From positions 1 through 29,586 of the IMG/VR virus record IMGVR_UViG_3300030406_005472: a stretch of 29,586 nucleotides of DNA; one strand, 5' to 3'. This DNA is from a virus. Below are positions 13,500 to 22,095 of the stretch, in pieces. Position 1 is the stretch's first letter. Each line of letters opens with the position of its first letter. Made by a program: the position numbers and the translations under genes. A model generated the notes under the pieces. It had not been told where the DNA came from. It saw only the letters and a list, made by a program, of their open reading frames with translations, and searched no databases.

Positions 13500-14954
13500 C
13501 TAAATTGCAAGATTATAATGATAAGCTACGTTTTTGGTTGCAGCTGCATCAGGGGATCCGAATGTCCCTCTCATGGTACTAACAATTTGAATCACGCCGC
13601 TCTTGATATCTTTTTGTGTCTCGATGGTGATCCGCCGTCTAACATAGTTGTAATAACTCTCACGATTCACGATCAAATATCCAGTTTTGGTTTTAGTTGC
13701 ATTATCAAACAATCCAGCTGTGTTAAGGTCTGCACCCATAAATCTAGAAAGGATGATCGGCATCCCGGCCAAACTTGCGATCTCACCGCTTAAAACAGTG
13801 GCCTGTGGTCCGTATTTGTCGACGGTTGCGACCTCAGTCAAACCAAGGAAATTAGCCAGGACAGCCTCAGGACTTGCAATGATTATGCGGTTACCCATGG
13901 CCTGTTCACCCATTGCAGAGCTAACAGCCAAGAAGTTTGAGAAATTGAAAGTCGTGTTAAAACCTGTGGATTTCGCAGCGTCAAGAGCAGCTGCCCGTAA
14001 ACCCAAGAAAGTTCTTCTGTGATCTGATGCAGATCCTAGAGATGGAGTTGTTCCCCATCTTTCGCGAATGTTCCAGTTTTCGATCGCATCTTGATGACTT
14101 GCTGCTGTATCTCCATTGATAATACAATCTTCATAGGCATCCTCAAGATCCTGAGCAACTTGACGGCTCATAGCTGGGATGATTGCAAAAGCACTATCTT
14201 CACCAGCTGCGTCGTCAATGTTCATCAATACGGCCAACCCTTTGGCTCTAATGGTTGATTGAGCGGTTTCAATTGTGCTAGCTGTGTAAGAAGCGAGATC
14301 GTCGGTCGCCGCGCCTTTAATATAAGGACGCCCCCCGCGTACCAATTTGGGAACCAAAAGAGTCTCACGATCCATTTGCACATCAGCAAAAAGAGATCTC
14401 AAACCTCTTGGAATTTCAAAAGATTGATACAATTCAGAGGCAAATTCATCCGGGATCCAATCTCCACCGCTTCCAGCGGAGTCGCTAAAAATTTTCTCGA
14501 TCGCCGGTTTAAAAAAGCTAGGTGCCTTCATGAGGTGATTGTAAAGCTTCATGTCAGCTTTTGGTGTATGGGGAGTCTCCATGATCCCTCTCACCAAAGA
14601 TCGCTCTTGTGTCATTTTACAAAGATCTTTGTGCCATTCATTAGCATAATGATCAGCATCTAGTAGACCCGGCTCTTCAACATTGACAAGCCCACGACCA
14701 TTAATCTGTTTTCTCACAGATTTGGTTTTTAGCCTAACTCCATCATCATCAGATAGATATTGTTTAAGAGCATAATCACCACCTGATAAAACAGGCTCTG
14801 ATTTTTTTTCTTGCCCTTCGACCATGAGCTGTTGAGCCTTTTTAAGGTCTTTGACCTGTTGCTCAAAGTTATTCATTCTGTTGTCTGATTCGCGCTGATG
14901 CTTAACCAGACCAGAAACAAGGCGCTTGGCCTCTTCGATCTTTGTGTTTGACAT
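13500..14954 (-). CDS. Major capsid protein, HK97 fold
   Basis: A 484-residue protein encoded right after the protease. Residues about 1-60 form a coiled-coil delta/scaffold domain ('EEAKRLVSGLVKHQRESDNRMNNFEQQVKDLKKAQQLM'). The stretch around 'SDSAGSGGDWIPDEFASELYQSFEIPRGLRSLF' is the usual start of the mature HK97-type subunit. The P and A domains follow, with 'QVAQDLEDAYEDCIINGD', 'GLRAAALDAAKS', 'IIIASPEAVLANFLGL', 'GMPIILSRFMG' and 'ESYYNYVRRRITIETQKD', all common in this family. It should self-assemble and be trimmed by the protease. I chose ATG 14954 behind GGAGG; a TTG at 14966 is unlikely. Confidence 0.93.
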   Translation of the reverse strand: MSNTKIEEAKRLVSGLVKHQRESDNRMNNFEQQVKDLKKAQQLMVEGQEKKSEPVLSGGDYALKQYLSDDDGVRLKTKSVRKQINGRGLVNVEEPGLLDADHYANEWHKDLCKMTQERSLVRGIMETPHTPKADMKLYNHLMKAPSFFKPAIEKIFSDSAGSGGDWIPDEFASELYQSFEIPRGLRSLFADVQMDRETLLVPKLVRGGRPYIKGAATDDLASYTASTIETAQSTIRAKGLAVLMNIDDAAGEDSAFAIIPAMSRQVAQDLEDAYEDCIINGDTAASHQDAIENWNIRERWGTTPSLGSASDHRRTFLGLRAAALDAAKSTGFNTTFNFSNFLAVSSAMGEQAMGNRIIIASPEAVLANFLGLTEVATVDKYGPQATVLSGEIASLAGMPIILSRFMGADLNTAGLFDNATKTKTGYLIVNRESYYNYVRRRITIETQKDIKSGVIQIVSTMRGTFGSPDAAATKNVAYHYNLAI

Positions 14955-14972
14955 AAGATCCTCCAATTATTG

Positions 14973-15773
14973 TTATAAGATCTGAGCGAAAAGCTCAGCG
15001 ATTTTGTTTATTTCAAAATTCTTTTTTTCATCATCATCATCATCATCATGATCACCATAAGCTTTAGGCATGTCCTCGGTCGAGTCCTCACTATCAAAGG
15101 CCTCCTCTTCCATTTCTTCTTCATCCATTTCAGGCTCTTCCATTTCTGGTTTACCTTTGGCAAAAGAGATCAAGATGCGATCATCTTCTTCGCTGATTTC
15201 CAAGATGTGTTTGATTTTGAGCTCAGGTTGATCGGCTATTTCAGATCTGATAATCGACCTGATCTCATCGATCATTGTGCTCTTAAACTCGTTAAATTGT
15301 TTTTGTGTGATCATTGTTGCCTCTCCGTTTGCCGGGATCGTCACAATGGAGACCTCTAGCAACTCAGCAGATTTGAAATATTGTCCTGATTTGGCATGAT
15401 AAGGATTGTCAGCTGGAAGTTCTGCTCTTAATGCGCTTTGAAGAGGCTGAAAACCAACGCTTACAGCATTCATAAACCCTTTTTGTGTTTTACGGGCGAC
15501 CTCAGCTCCTCTAGGATCGTCCATGTCAAACTCAACATCAATGACAAGTTGATTATTTTTAACCTCAACATGACCCCGGGCGATCGGTAGTTGCGAGCTG
15601 TCATGATTTAACAAAACGATCGGGTTTTGTCTATATGCGTCTAAGGACCACCCATCCTGATCAATGATATCACCATATCGATCAGGGTTTGATGTTGAGG
15701 CTACAAAACTAACTTTAGCAGGATCAGCTTCTCCTGTTGATTGTCGTCTCATTAAATAATTGATTTTCTTCAT
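14973..15773 (-). CDS. Prohead protease (HK97 gp4-like, family U35/S78)
   Basis: A 266-residue protein. Catalytic triad candidates are His57 in 'VLLNHDSSQLPIARG', Ser105 in 'MNAVSVGFQP' and Glu140 in 'AELLEVSIVTIPAN', matching the prohead protease pattern, with 'SNPDRYGDIIDQDGW' upstream. It cleaves the capsid N-terminal scaffold and itself. The C-terminal third is unusually acidic, with a run of aspartates near residue 240 encoded by a CAT/ATG trinucleotide microsatellite. This part probably acts as scaffold or is removed on maturation. It is the first gene of the head block after the plus-strand island, with only AGGG before ATG 15773. Confidence 0.93.
   Translation of the reverse strand: MKKINYLMRRQSTGEADPAKVSFVASTSNPDRYGDIIDQDGWSLDAYRQNPIVLLNHDSSQLPIARGHVEVKNNQLVIDVEFDMDDPRGAEVARKTQKGFMNAVSVGFQPLQSALRAELPADNPYHAKSGQYFKSAELLEVSIVTIPANGEATMITQKQFNEFKSTMIDEIRSIIRSEIADQPELKIKHILEISEEDDRILISFAKGKPEMEEPEMDEEEMEEEAFDSEDSTEDMPKAYGDHDDDDDDEKKNFEINKIAELFAQIL
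15029..15049. repeat. (CAT)7 trinucleotide microsatellite in the protease gene
   Basis: Seven CAT units in a row (minus strand ATG/GAT repeats) encode the poly-aspartate stretch near the protease C-terminus. Length changes would keep the frame, so it tolerates slippage; it is not a phase switch. Confidence 0.9.
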
Positions 15774-15853
15774 AATTTAACCCTGACTTTATATACTACA
15801 AAATTCAACTCTTTACAATTATAGATTTATTATTGGTTAATTTTATATATTAC

Positions 15854-15882
15854 TTGACGATATATAATCTTAAATGTTATAG
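15854..15882 (+). promoter_or_regulatory. Sigma70-like promoter of the plus-strand head-region island
   Basis: TTGACG (15854-15859), a 17-base spacer, then TTATAG (15877-15882), followed by AGTATAACAAAACAACAGG and the ATG at 15913. An alternative -10 TATAAT lies at 15863. This is one of the better promoters of the window and shares the leader found before other small genes. The rest of the gap 15774-15912 is AT-rich with no other gene. Confidence 0.72.
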
Positions 15883-15912
15883 TTAAGTATAACAAAACAA
15901 CAGGGGATCAAA

Positions 15913-16182
15913 ATGACACTCAAAGCAATCGAAAACAAAATAGCCAAACTATTAAGAAAAGAAATCCTTATTACATCAGAAGAATTTAGCGTGACTTTTC
16001 TCGGAGATGGAAGCTTTAACATTTCTTTATTTACAGAAGAAGACCAAAACAAAGATATGGAAACAATGAAAATGATCGCTAAATATCTTAAAAATTTAAA
16101 TGCTGTCATTGTAAACGATATTGAAGCATATATTTGTGAGATTGATGGTTATCTCGGAACTTACTACAATGTTAAAATATAA
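15913..16182 (+). CDS. Hypothetical protein, first gene of a moron-like pair
   Basis: An 89-residue mixed helix/strand protein, Ile/Lys/Glu-rich ('MTLKAIENKIAKLLRKEILITSEEFSVTFLGDGSFNISLFTEED'), with one Cys. No family recognised. It is transcribed against the flanking head genes and has its own promoter (15854-15882) and the ACAACAGGGG leader. It is followed 28 bases later by a second small gene with the same leader type. Lower GC than the capsid genes suggests a separate origin. The function is unknown; the arrangement is typical of morons. Confidence 0.7.
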   Translation: MTLKAIENKIAKLLRKEILITSEEFSVTFLGDGSFNISLFTEEDQNKDMETMKMIAKYLKNLNAVIVNDIEAYICEIDGYLGTYYNVKI

Positions 16183-16210
16183 AAGACCAATAAACAACAG
16201 GAGAAAAAAA

Positions 16211-16450
16211 ATGACCTATCAACGAACAGAAAAGGCTAAGATCGCGCTCGAAGAGGCTGAAACAATGATTACTCTTCTCGATGAAGATAACTATCTACAC
16301 AAGGTTTTCAAAGACACCATTGAAGGCTTGAAACAAGTTATCTATGATGCTGAATACAGAGAGCATGAGCTTCATTGTGAAATTTGCACAATAGATGAAG
16401 AAAAACAAATGTATCTTAAACAACTTCTAGATCTTGTTTATTCTGAATGA
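16211..16450 (+). CDS. Hypothetical acidic helical protein, second gene of the moron-like pair
   Basis: A 79-residue helical, acidic protein ('TEKAKIALEEAETMITLLDEDNYLHKVFKDTIEGLKQVIYDAEYREHELHCEIC'), probably a coiled coil or helical bundle, with a Cys pair at 'HCEIC'. The start is ATG 16211, 7 bases after AACAACAGGAG; a longer upstream reading would run through the first gene's 3' end. It ends just before a long inverted repeat (16459-16504) and meets the portal fusion gene tail to tail. No family recognised. A helical, acidic small protein in a moron could be a host-factor inhibitor, but this is a guess. Confidence 0.7.
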   Translation: MTYQRTEKAKIALEEAETMITLLDEDNYLHKVFKDTIEGLKQVIYDAEYREHELHCEICTIDEEKQMYLKQLLDLVYSE

Positions 16451-16458
16451 TGTTTACT

Positions 16459-16504
16459 GACAATCAAAATCGTGATTGAGGGAGTGATCGCGGTTTTGGT
16501 TGTC
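16459..16504. terminator. Long inverted repeat between the island and the portal gene, possible terminator/RNA stem
   Basis: GACAATCAAAATCGTGAT (16459-16476) pairs with 16487-16504 over 18 bp with three G-T wobbles on the plus strand and a 10-base loop. It separates two convergent genes (stops 16450 and 16503). It lacks a clean T run, so intrinsic termination is uncertain. It could stabilise 3' ends or end transcripts with factor help. Confidence 0.5.
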
Positions 16505-19500
16505 ATGTTTCGTCTTGTTCCCATGTTGGCAAATCATCAACATTGTTAATAACTGGAATGATAGTGCAACGACAATTAACATCAAGAGCAGGATCACCAA
16601 AATCCGCAGGAGATGGAGCATAGAGACCTTCACTTTCAAACTCTTCATTGACTCCGATAATTGTTCCATCAAGTTCAACATGTGCATCTCTTACCCTTGA
16701 ATCACGAGAGCTTAACCATTGCTTTTGAACATTGACCCCGTTTTCATTTGCTATCCGATAAGCTTGATCAGTTGCTGTATTCACTGCTTTTGTGCTTTCA
16801 GTCCGTGCAATCCTTAACGATCTAGCAGCCGAGAAAGCTAAGTTTGTTTCTAAAGTTTTGGCTATATCTTCAACAGCTGCCCCAGCTATGAGGCCTTTTT
16901 CAATAACCTCAGAGACTTTGTTGATCGTTGTTTCTGTCATTTGCTCGGCCGCGGTTGAGGATATTTGAACAGCTAAATCTCTTCTTCCAAAGATCAGATC
17001 TAAAGGCCTTGTTTCATTTGCCAGTTTGAACACCCGATCAAGTTCTGAATTACCCGTTAACTCAAACCATTTCAAAAAGCGCGGCTGATATCCCAACTCT
17101 AAGAGCTTCTTTTCTGTTGCTCTTTGCTCTTCAACCACACTCAACAAAAGATCAGGATCTGTATTCTCCAAGATTTTTAAGAACCTAAACTTTGCTCCTT
17201 TGAGATAACCATTTAAAGCTCTTCTAAGATCATCCTCAACTTTCTTTTGTGATCGCTCTACCCAGCTGTGCCACATCCGCGATCGCTCTTCATTGTCAAA
17301 GCTTTTTTCATTGTTGTCGAGTTTCTTCTTTAAAACCCTTAAGACCTCTTTCATCCTGATCTCGCCAATCTCACCGATCGCGAGCCATTTGATTTGTGCA
17401 ACTATACCAGCTACAGTCGAGATATTCACCGGGTGATTTTGATCTTTGAATTGAGATCCGTCTTTAAAGTGTCGAGCGATCCAAGCCTCTCTTAATCTGA
17501 TCGCTTCTTCCTCTGCTTTGCTCGTTGGCACGCCGTTATTTTTTACTATAGGCCTGAGCTTTCTGAATTGCTCATTTCCTTTGATGTTCCCCCCTGCTCT
17601 CCATATCTGCGGATATTGATCCTTCAGTTTTTCGGCATAATCAAGATCAAAGATTGGATATTGTGAGTTTCTCAAACTCACCTTTAGATCGTCGCCGCGT
17701 TTCGGGAAATTAGTTATTTCTGAATTTTTTTTTTCGGCTTCAAAATCTAGATATACGGGCATAAGCTTTTGTGGCTCTTCTCCTAATTTATTGTAATATC
17801 TAACGATCACCCGATAGGCTTTTTCTCTTTCCTCCTCCGTGATCCCGAGTCGACCCTCAACACCATTGAGCAGATCAACAGCTCGACTTAACATATCAAG
17901 ATAAACAATCAAATATCCTTTATCGGGAGCGGCGTTAACTGGATCGTTTTCATCATATCGACGTGCAATTAATAACATGTATCCGTCAAAGGATTGATCT
18001 TGTTGATCATTGTACAAACAATGAGCCGCTTTAAATCGCTCCCAGTTTGGAGGACGACCAAGAACAGATCTGATAATATCATCTTTGTCTTGTTGTTGTG
18101 GATTGGAGGGATCTTTTGAAACAGGTAAATCAGCAAAATCAACATCAAAAGATTTATGAAAATCAACAAGATATAGCTTTTCGTCCTTGCTCATCGGGTG
18201 ATCTTTAGGTAGTAGATCAGTATCATGTTGACCGGATCGATATCGTCCGTTTCTAAGAGCATAAAGAAAGCTGTTTACTCTAGCCATGGCCCATTGTTGT
18301 GCGCTTGTCACAGAAGGCCTAACGGAGGACGGATTATTTTGATATGCCCCTAATCCTCTATGATAAGACACAGCTAAATAATTTTTATTTGTAAGTTTCT
18401 TTGCTTTATTGTTCCCGTGTTCTTCGTTGTGATCTTTGGCTTTCTTTTTAAGTGCGTTCTGTGTTCCCTCTGGCAGATCATCCATGGCCTCTTTTGCGTT
18501 TGACTTATCACCAAAATCAACAGCTTTAAAAATAGCGCTGAGCATTCTAACATTTTCTTCCTCTTCATCTCCGATCAAAGATGGATCTTTCTGAACCGAT
18601 GGAAACTCCAAACCCTCAGCCGCATAAGCTGCCTGGGGATCTATGCCGTTTAAAATGTGGATTTGGACACGATTGAGCTGCTCAGTTCTCACTGTTTGCA
18701 GCGCCTCAACACCAGAATAATCATGCTCAACTCGATAATCAGGGTTAAACCCTTTCGCGATTATTGTCAAAAGCTCGCCGAGCTGTTTACCTTTTTTGAT
18801 TTGATTGGTCCAATAATTCATCGCCTGTTGTCTACTGGTCGCATAGTTAGCAGCGGGTAAACCGAGCACGGTCGGAGGTATACCCAAAACCGCAGATATT
18901 GATTCACGCGCCATTCTTCGTGATGCTTCAAATTCCATTTCGCGCGGTGAGAGTTGTAATTCTCTAACCTCAACTTGACCACTCAACACAAGAGCGCCGC
19001 CCTTTGTCGCTAAACCTGAATATTGATCGGCTATTTGTCGTCTAGTCTCACTCGGCCAAATGTCACCGTCTTCTTTGGGATAAAGCAGAATATCGGGGCG
19101 CCCTTTCGCTGATGCATCTGAGGCTAACTTTTGAGCGTTAAGATCGGCGTCAATTTCTCGACTGAGCGCCTCAACCGCGCCACACCCATAAACACTTTGG
19201 CTTCCTTTGGCATAACTGTAGTTTTTCCCGTGGATCACCCTTTCAACGGGATACATAACAACGGATCCTGAGCTGTTATGCTCGTATCCTGTGATCCCCT
19301 GTTTCGGATCTGTAACAATCCTGACCTCATCCGGATGCAGTCGTATAAGAGAAACAGGCTGATTGTCTCGAGGGCCTAATTTTAAAATGTAACAGTTACC
19401 CGCTAACATCAGATCAGTTAAAAGCGACTCCCTAAAGCTGAATCCGCTTTCTTTGGAATTTGGTTGATTGAGCAGATCAATAAAGTCAGATTCCAAAACC

Positions 19501-19775
19501 TCTTCTGTGTTCGCGCCTTTTCCTTTCAAAAGCTTGATCGGTAAAGCGGCGAGATCCTGAGCTGATCTTTTAGCCGCAGCATGTGTATAGCCGTGGATCC
19601 CGTAAGCTTTAAGAGAGGCGCCTTGAGAATAGGTAGGTTTAACACCCGCGGGAGATGCCCATGACGCGCCTCTGTTTTCCTCTTTAGGTTTGTTAACTTG
19701 GAGCGCGTATCCTTTACCCGTGATCGCAGTCCATAACCTAATAAAATAATTATCTCGTTTGACTATATCAGACAT
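16503..19775 (-). CDS. Portal protein fused to an unusual middle region and a C-terminal MuF-like head morphogenesis domain
   Basis: A 1090-residue fusion. Residues about 45-395 are an HK97-type portal ('THAAAKRSAQDLAALPIKLL', 'LMLAGNCYILKLG', 'MARESISAVLGIPPTVLGL', 'DYSGVEAL'). Residues about 435-530 hold a conserved-looking module ('NPSSVRPSVTSAQQWAMARVNSFLYALRNGRY..G.HDTDLLPKDHP'). About 575-670 hold another ('FKAAHCLYNDQQDQSFDGYMLLIA...VRYYNKL'). About 700-870 are charged helices. About 940-1078 are MuF-like ('RSLRIARTESTKAVNTATDQAYR', 'WLSSRDSRVRDAHVELDG', 'DPALDVNCRC'). Portals usually stand alone at 400-500 residues, so this single chain combines the DNA gate and an internal head protein, with extra modules. 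The start is ATG 19775 behind AGAGG. Domain borders are by eye. Confidence 0.88.
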   Translation of the reverse strand: MSDIVKRDNYFIRLWTAITGKGYALQVNKPKEENRGASWASPAGVKPTYSQGASLKAYGIHGYTHAAAKRSAQDLAALPIKLLKGKGANTEEVLESDFIDLLNQPNSKESGFSFRESLLTDLMLAGNCYILKLGPRDNQPVSLIRLHPDEVRIVTDPKQGITGYEHNSSGSVVMYPVERVIHGKNYSYAKGSQSVYGCGAVEALSREIDADLNAQKLASDASAKGRPDILLYPKEDGDIWPSETRRQIADQYSGLATKGGALVLSGQVEVRELQLSPREMEFEASRRMARESISAVLGIPPTVLGLPAANYATSRQQAMNYWTNQIKKGKQLGELLTIIAKGFNPDYRVEHDYSGVEALQTVRTEQLNRVQIHILNGIDPQAAYAAEGLEFPSVQKDPSLIGDEEEENVRMLSAIFKAVDFGDKSNAKEAMDDLPEGTQNALKKKAKDHNEEHGNNKAKKLTNKNYLAVSYHRGLGAYQNNPSSVRPSVTSAQQWAMARVNSFLYALRNGRYRSGQHDTDLLPKDHPMSKDEKLYLVDFHKSFDVDFADLPVSKDPSNPQQQDKDDIIRSVLGRPPNWERFKAAHCLYNDQQDQSFDGYMLLIARRYDENDPVNAAPDKGYLIVYLDMLSRAVDLLNGVEGRLGITEEEREKAYRVIVRYYNKLGEEPQKLMPVYLDFEAEKKNSEITNFPKRGDDLKVSLRNSQYPIFDLDYAEKLKDQYPQIWRAGGNIKGNEQFRKLRPIVKNNGVPTSKAEEEAIRLREAWIARHFKDGSQFKDQNHPVNISTVAGIVAQIKWLAIGEIGEIRMKEVLRVLKKKLDNNEKSFDNEERSRMWHSWVERSQKKVEDDLRRALNGYLKGAKFRFLKILENTDPDLLLSVVEEQRATEKKLLELGYQPRFLKWFELTGNSELDRVFKLANETRPLDLIFGRRDLAVQISSTAAEQMTETTINKVSEVIEKGLIAGAAVEDIAKTLETNLAFSAARSLRIARTESTKAVNTATDQAYRIANENGVNVQKQWLSSRDSRVRDAHVELDGTIIGVNEEFESEGLYAPSPADFGDPALDVNCRCTIIPVINNVDDLPTWEQDET

Positions 19776-19818
19776 GTAGACCTCTTTGAGCGTAATATAT
19801 CACATTAAAATGTTGTTG

Positions 19819-21297
19819 TTATTGGTGAGCTAAAAACCGTTTATATTGCATGATCTGATATCTCAAAGCGTCAAGGGCATGATCATATTTTTTAATTGGC
19901 TTGTCCTGTTTGCTCTTCTGATCCCATTTGTACAGCTTTAACTCTTTGATCAAGTTCTTACATTTTGGCTTTATTAGGAGTCTAACTTTTCCATCAAGAT
20001 CAGGAGCAAGAAACTCTTTGACTTGGTTGATCCCTTCAACCACACCGAAATGTTTTGGCGCGGCCAAAGTCCTAAGATCAAGTTCACGCGCCATTGTGAG
20101 CCGGCCGTCACGGCTCTCAGGATCTGCTACAGTCCAATCAAAATCTTGATCCTTTGACCGCCTCAAAATCTCTCTACCGCTTTCAAGGGTCGTTTTATCA
20201 GTCCAGTATAGCTCATCATAAACAATCAACACAGGATCAGCAGCTAGATGTCCAGCGGGCGCCTCAGCAAACCAAAGACAACAAAATGGATGTGATGTCC
20301 CAAAGTCGATCGATCTGAAACGGCGCCAATGGTCTTCGATCTCAATCTTGGTGATGTGTCTGTCAGGTCTAAACTCAGAATAGATCAAACCGCTTTGAGC
20401 GGCGAATTCTCCAAATAATCTTGATTGTTGTGCCTCTTCACTTAAATGACTTACCGCGCGCCTCATCTTAACGCTAGAGATGTAAGGATTATCGAGTCCT
20501 GAAATTTGAACCCTTGAAAATCCGATCGGCGGCTTCTCAACAAAACGATCAAACATCCAAGAAAGACCTTTCAAAGGTGTTGCTGTCACAATAACGCGAC
20601 CTCTTTGATCGACTGTTCTCAAAATCGACTCCTCAAAGACGGGCTCCGGCGGCTCTTCATCCAGCCAAATTAAACTGGCCGATCCTCCTTGCCATGCCTC
20701 TCTTCCAGCATCACAGGACATGGATACAATCCGGCCTTTATTGGGTAGGATTGCAACAGCTCGATCTTGACTGTTCCAACGGATCCGCCGTGTATTTTTT
20801 GGAAGAAAGAGATCCAACTTTGGCCGCATATATTCAAGACCATCTTTGTAACTCAAAGAGCCACACCAAACAGTTGAGGGTCGATCAGGAATAAGCTCGG
20901 GCGGGATCTCGTTGAGCTTAATCCAATCCTTAACCCACCTTTCATCTTTACCAGCCGCAAAAGCGACGGCAAGCTGCGCGCCCATGTGACTTTTGCCGGA
21001 TCTGTTACCGCCACTTATTAGAGTCGCCTCTTCTGCTAAAGATCGAATAGCCTCTTTTTGAGATGTCCTTGACTCAGTGATATCACAACGATCACAACGA
21101 TATAATCCAGGCGCTAATTTTTTCATTTGTCGACCGCATCCGCGCGCCCTTTCGCTTTCTTCGCTTAACCCATCCCATCGACAACAATAAGGCCCCCATA
21201 GCCGTCCAGCGGCCAAAGGATAAGCCTTTATGTATTGGAGCAGCTCTTGTCTAATTTCAAGGCTGCTCTCAAGTTTTGATCGATCTGCTTCATTCAT
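19819..21297 (-). CDS. terL: Large terminase subunit (TerL)
   Basis: A 492-residue packaging motor. The ATPase Walker A is 'SGGNRSGKS' (about 95-103), Walker B 'LIWLDEEPP' (209-217), and motif III 'VIVTATP' (235-241). The C-terminal nuclease domain carries 'RSIDFGTSHPF' (Asp331), 'TVADPES' (Asp392) and 'DHALDALRY' (Asp472/Asp476), the acidic metal-binding cluster. An N-terminal Cys-rich segment (Cys38, 39, 54, 68, 71) may form a zinc site before the ATPase, a less usual addition. ATG 21297 directly follows the preceding stop (TGATAATG); a TTG at 21303 is unlikely. It drives DNA into the portal encoded next. Confidence 0.95.
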   Translation of the reverse strand: MNEADRSKLESSLEIRQELLQYIKAYPLAAGRLWGPYCCRWDGLSEESERARGCGRQMKKLAPGLYRCDRCDITESRTSQKEAIRSLAEEATLISGGNRSGKSHMGAQLAVAFAAGKDERWVKDWIKLNEIPPELIPDRPSTVWCGSLSYKDGLEYMRPKLDLFLPKNTRRIRWNSQDRAVAILPNKGRIVSMSCDAGREAWQGGSASLIWLDEEPPEPVFEESILRTVDQRGRVIVTATPLKGLSWMFDRFVEKPPIGFSRVQISGLDNPYISSVKMRRAVSHLSEEAQQSRLFGEFAAQSGLIYSEFRPDRHITKIEIEDHWRRFRSIDFGTSHPFCCLWFAEAPAGHLAADPVLIVYDELYWTDKTTLESGREILRRSKDQDFDWTVADPESRDGRLTMARELDLRTLAAPKHFGVVEGINQVKEFLAPDLDGKVRLLIKPKCKNLIKELKLYKWDQKSKQDKPIKKYDHALDALRYQIMQYKRFLAHQ

Positions 21298-21299
21298 TA

Positions 21300-21566
21300 T
21301 CAAAATGGGTAAGCGACTGCGCGGCCTTTATATATAAAATATTCCTCTTTATAAGGATCTTCACAAGTTTCAAGAATAGCAGAAAGATCATCATCACATG
21401 GCAATAAAACAAAATCACCTTGACAAGGATCCTCATTTATATTGGTTAGGTAATAATCAGACCCGGCCGATCCGACGCCAATATTTTTTATCGTGTCATT
21501 GATAGCTGCTCTTTCTGTTTTGCCATAACCGAGGATTGGACCTCTGTAAGAAATAAGAACATACAT
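21300..21566 (-). CDS. Hypothetical protein between the terminase subunits
   Basis: An 88-residue acidic protein ('MYVLISYRGPILGYGKTERAAINDTIKNIG', then 'CDDDLSAILETCEDPYKEE') with three Cys, probably a small alpha/beta fold. No family recognised. It splits TerS from TerL and carries its own AT-rich promoter-like region and the ACACCAAACAACAGGAGC leader before ATG 21566, so it may start a transcript that includes terL. Acidic, small and early-style leader suggest an inserted accessory gene rather than a packaging subunit. It ends 3 bases before the terL start. Confidence 0.7.
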   Translation of the reverse strand: MYVLISYRGPILGYGKTERAAINDTIKNIGVGSAGSDYYLTNINEDPCQGDFVLLPCDDDLSAILETCEDPYKEEYFIYKGRAVAYPF

Positions 21567-21651
21567 GATAGCTCCTGTTGTTTGGTGTAATTAAACAATA
21601 ACATTTATTTTATAAACTTTAAAGTTATATTTGTTTGATTTGAGGAGCGCA
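21567..21651 (-). promoter_or_regulatory. Promoter-like leader upstream of the 88-residue gene
   Basis: On the minus strand, GTTTATAAAATAAATG precedes TTATTGTTTAATTACACC and then AAACAACAGGAGC before ATG 21566. The same order (TATAAAATA, an AT-rich -10 zone, CACC, leader) occurs before the genes starting at 25208 and 26314. The -35 and -10 hexamers here are weaker, so promoter activity is plausible but not certain. Confidence 0.45.
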
Positions 21652-22095
21652 CTACTCATCAAGATCAATTACAGGATCATCAATAAGATCTTGAAGCTCC
21701 ACATCGATCTGTTTGACCTGTTGGATTAGCTGGGTAATGCTTGCTTCTTTTGCGTCTATCTGTAGCACGACCTCAGGCTCTTTTCTTTGTCGTCCAAAGT
21801 CATCCGGAAAACGGCGCTCTAAGATCCAGGCAGATGCTTGCCATGTCCCATTGTTAGCAGCTTTTTGAATCAAAGCCATGTTAACCAAAGCAGCTTTTGA
21901 CATCGCTTTATTTACAGTCTCCATAAATTCAAAATACTCGCCGGTGCCTTCTTTATGTCCTCTGTTGATCCAATTGTAAAAAGTTGATGGTGTGATCCCT
22001 GCATATTTTGACGCGAGATCGATGGTCATATTGAGCTCCAAAGCTTGAACAAATAGCCGAGTTACAGCAGGTGTTAACTTTGATCGGCGGGCCAT
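21652..22095 (-). CDS. terS: Small terminase subunit (TerS)
   Basis: A 147-residue protein. The N-terminal helix-turn-helix is 'SKLTPAVTRLFVQALELNMTIDLASKYAGITPSTFYNWINRG' (about 5-46), typical of phage TerS that recognise packaging sites. Central helices ('MSKAALVNMALIQKAANNGTWQASAWILERRFPDDFG', about 66-100) match the common TerS oligomerisation core, 'A...LerR.Pd.yg'. The acidic C-terminus may bind TerL. ATG 22095 sits inside the 3' end of the methyltransferase gene behind GAGGAGGAG, a 22-base overlap. The cos/pac site would be expected nearby but is not recognisable by eye. Confidence 0.9.
   Translation of the reverse strand: MARRSKLTPAVTRLFVQALELNMTIDLASKYAGITPSTFYNWINRGHKEGTGEYFEFMETVNKAMSKAALVNMALIQKAANNGTWQASAWILERRFPDDFGRQRKEPEVVLQIDAKEASITQLIQQVKQIDVELQDLIDDPVIDLDE

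Noticed and set aside
14259-14663. Long plus-strand open frame opposite the capsid gene
   Set aside because: Shadow of the capsid frame: no ribosome site and no plausible protein features.
15029-15049. CAT repeat as a phase-variation switch
   Set aside because: The unit is three bases, so slippage does not shift the frame.
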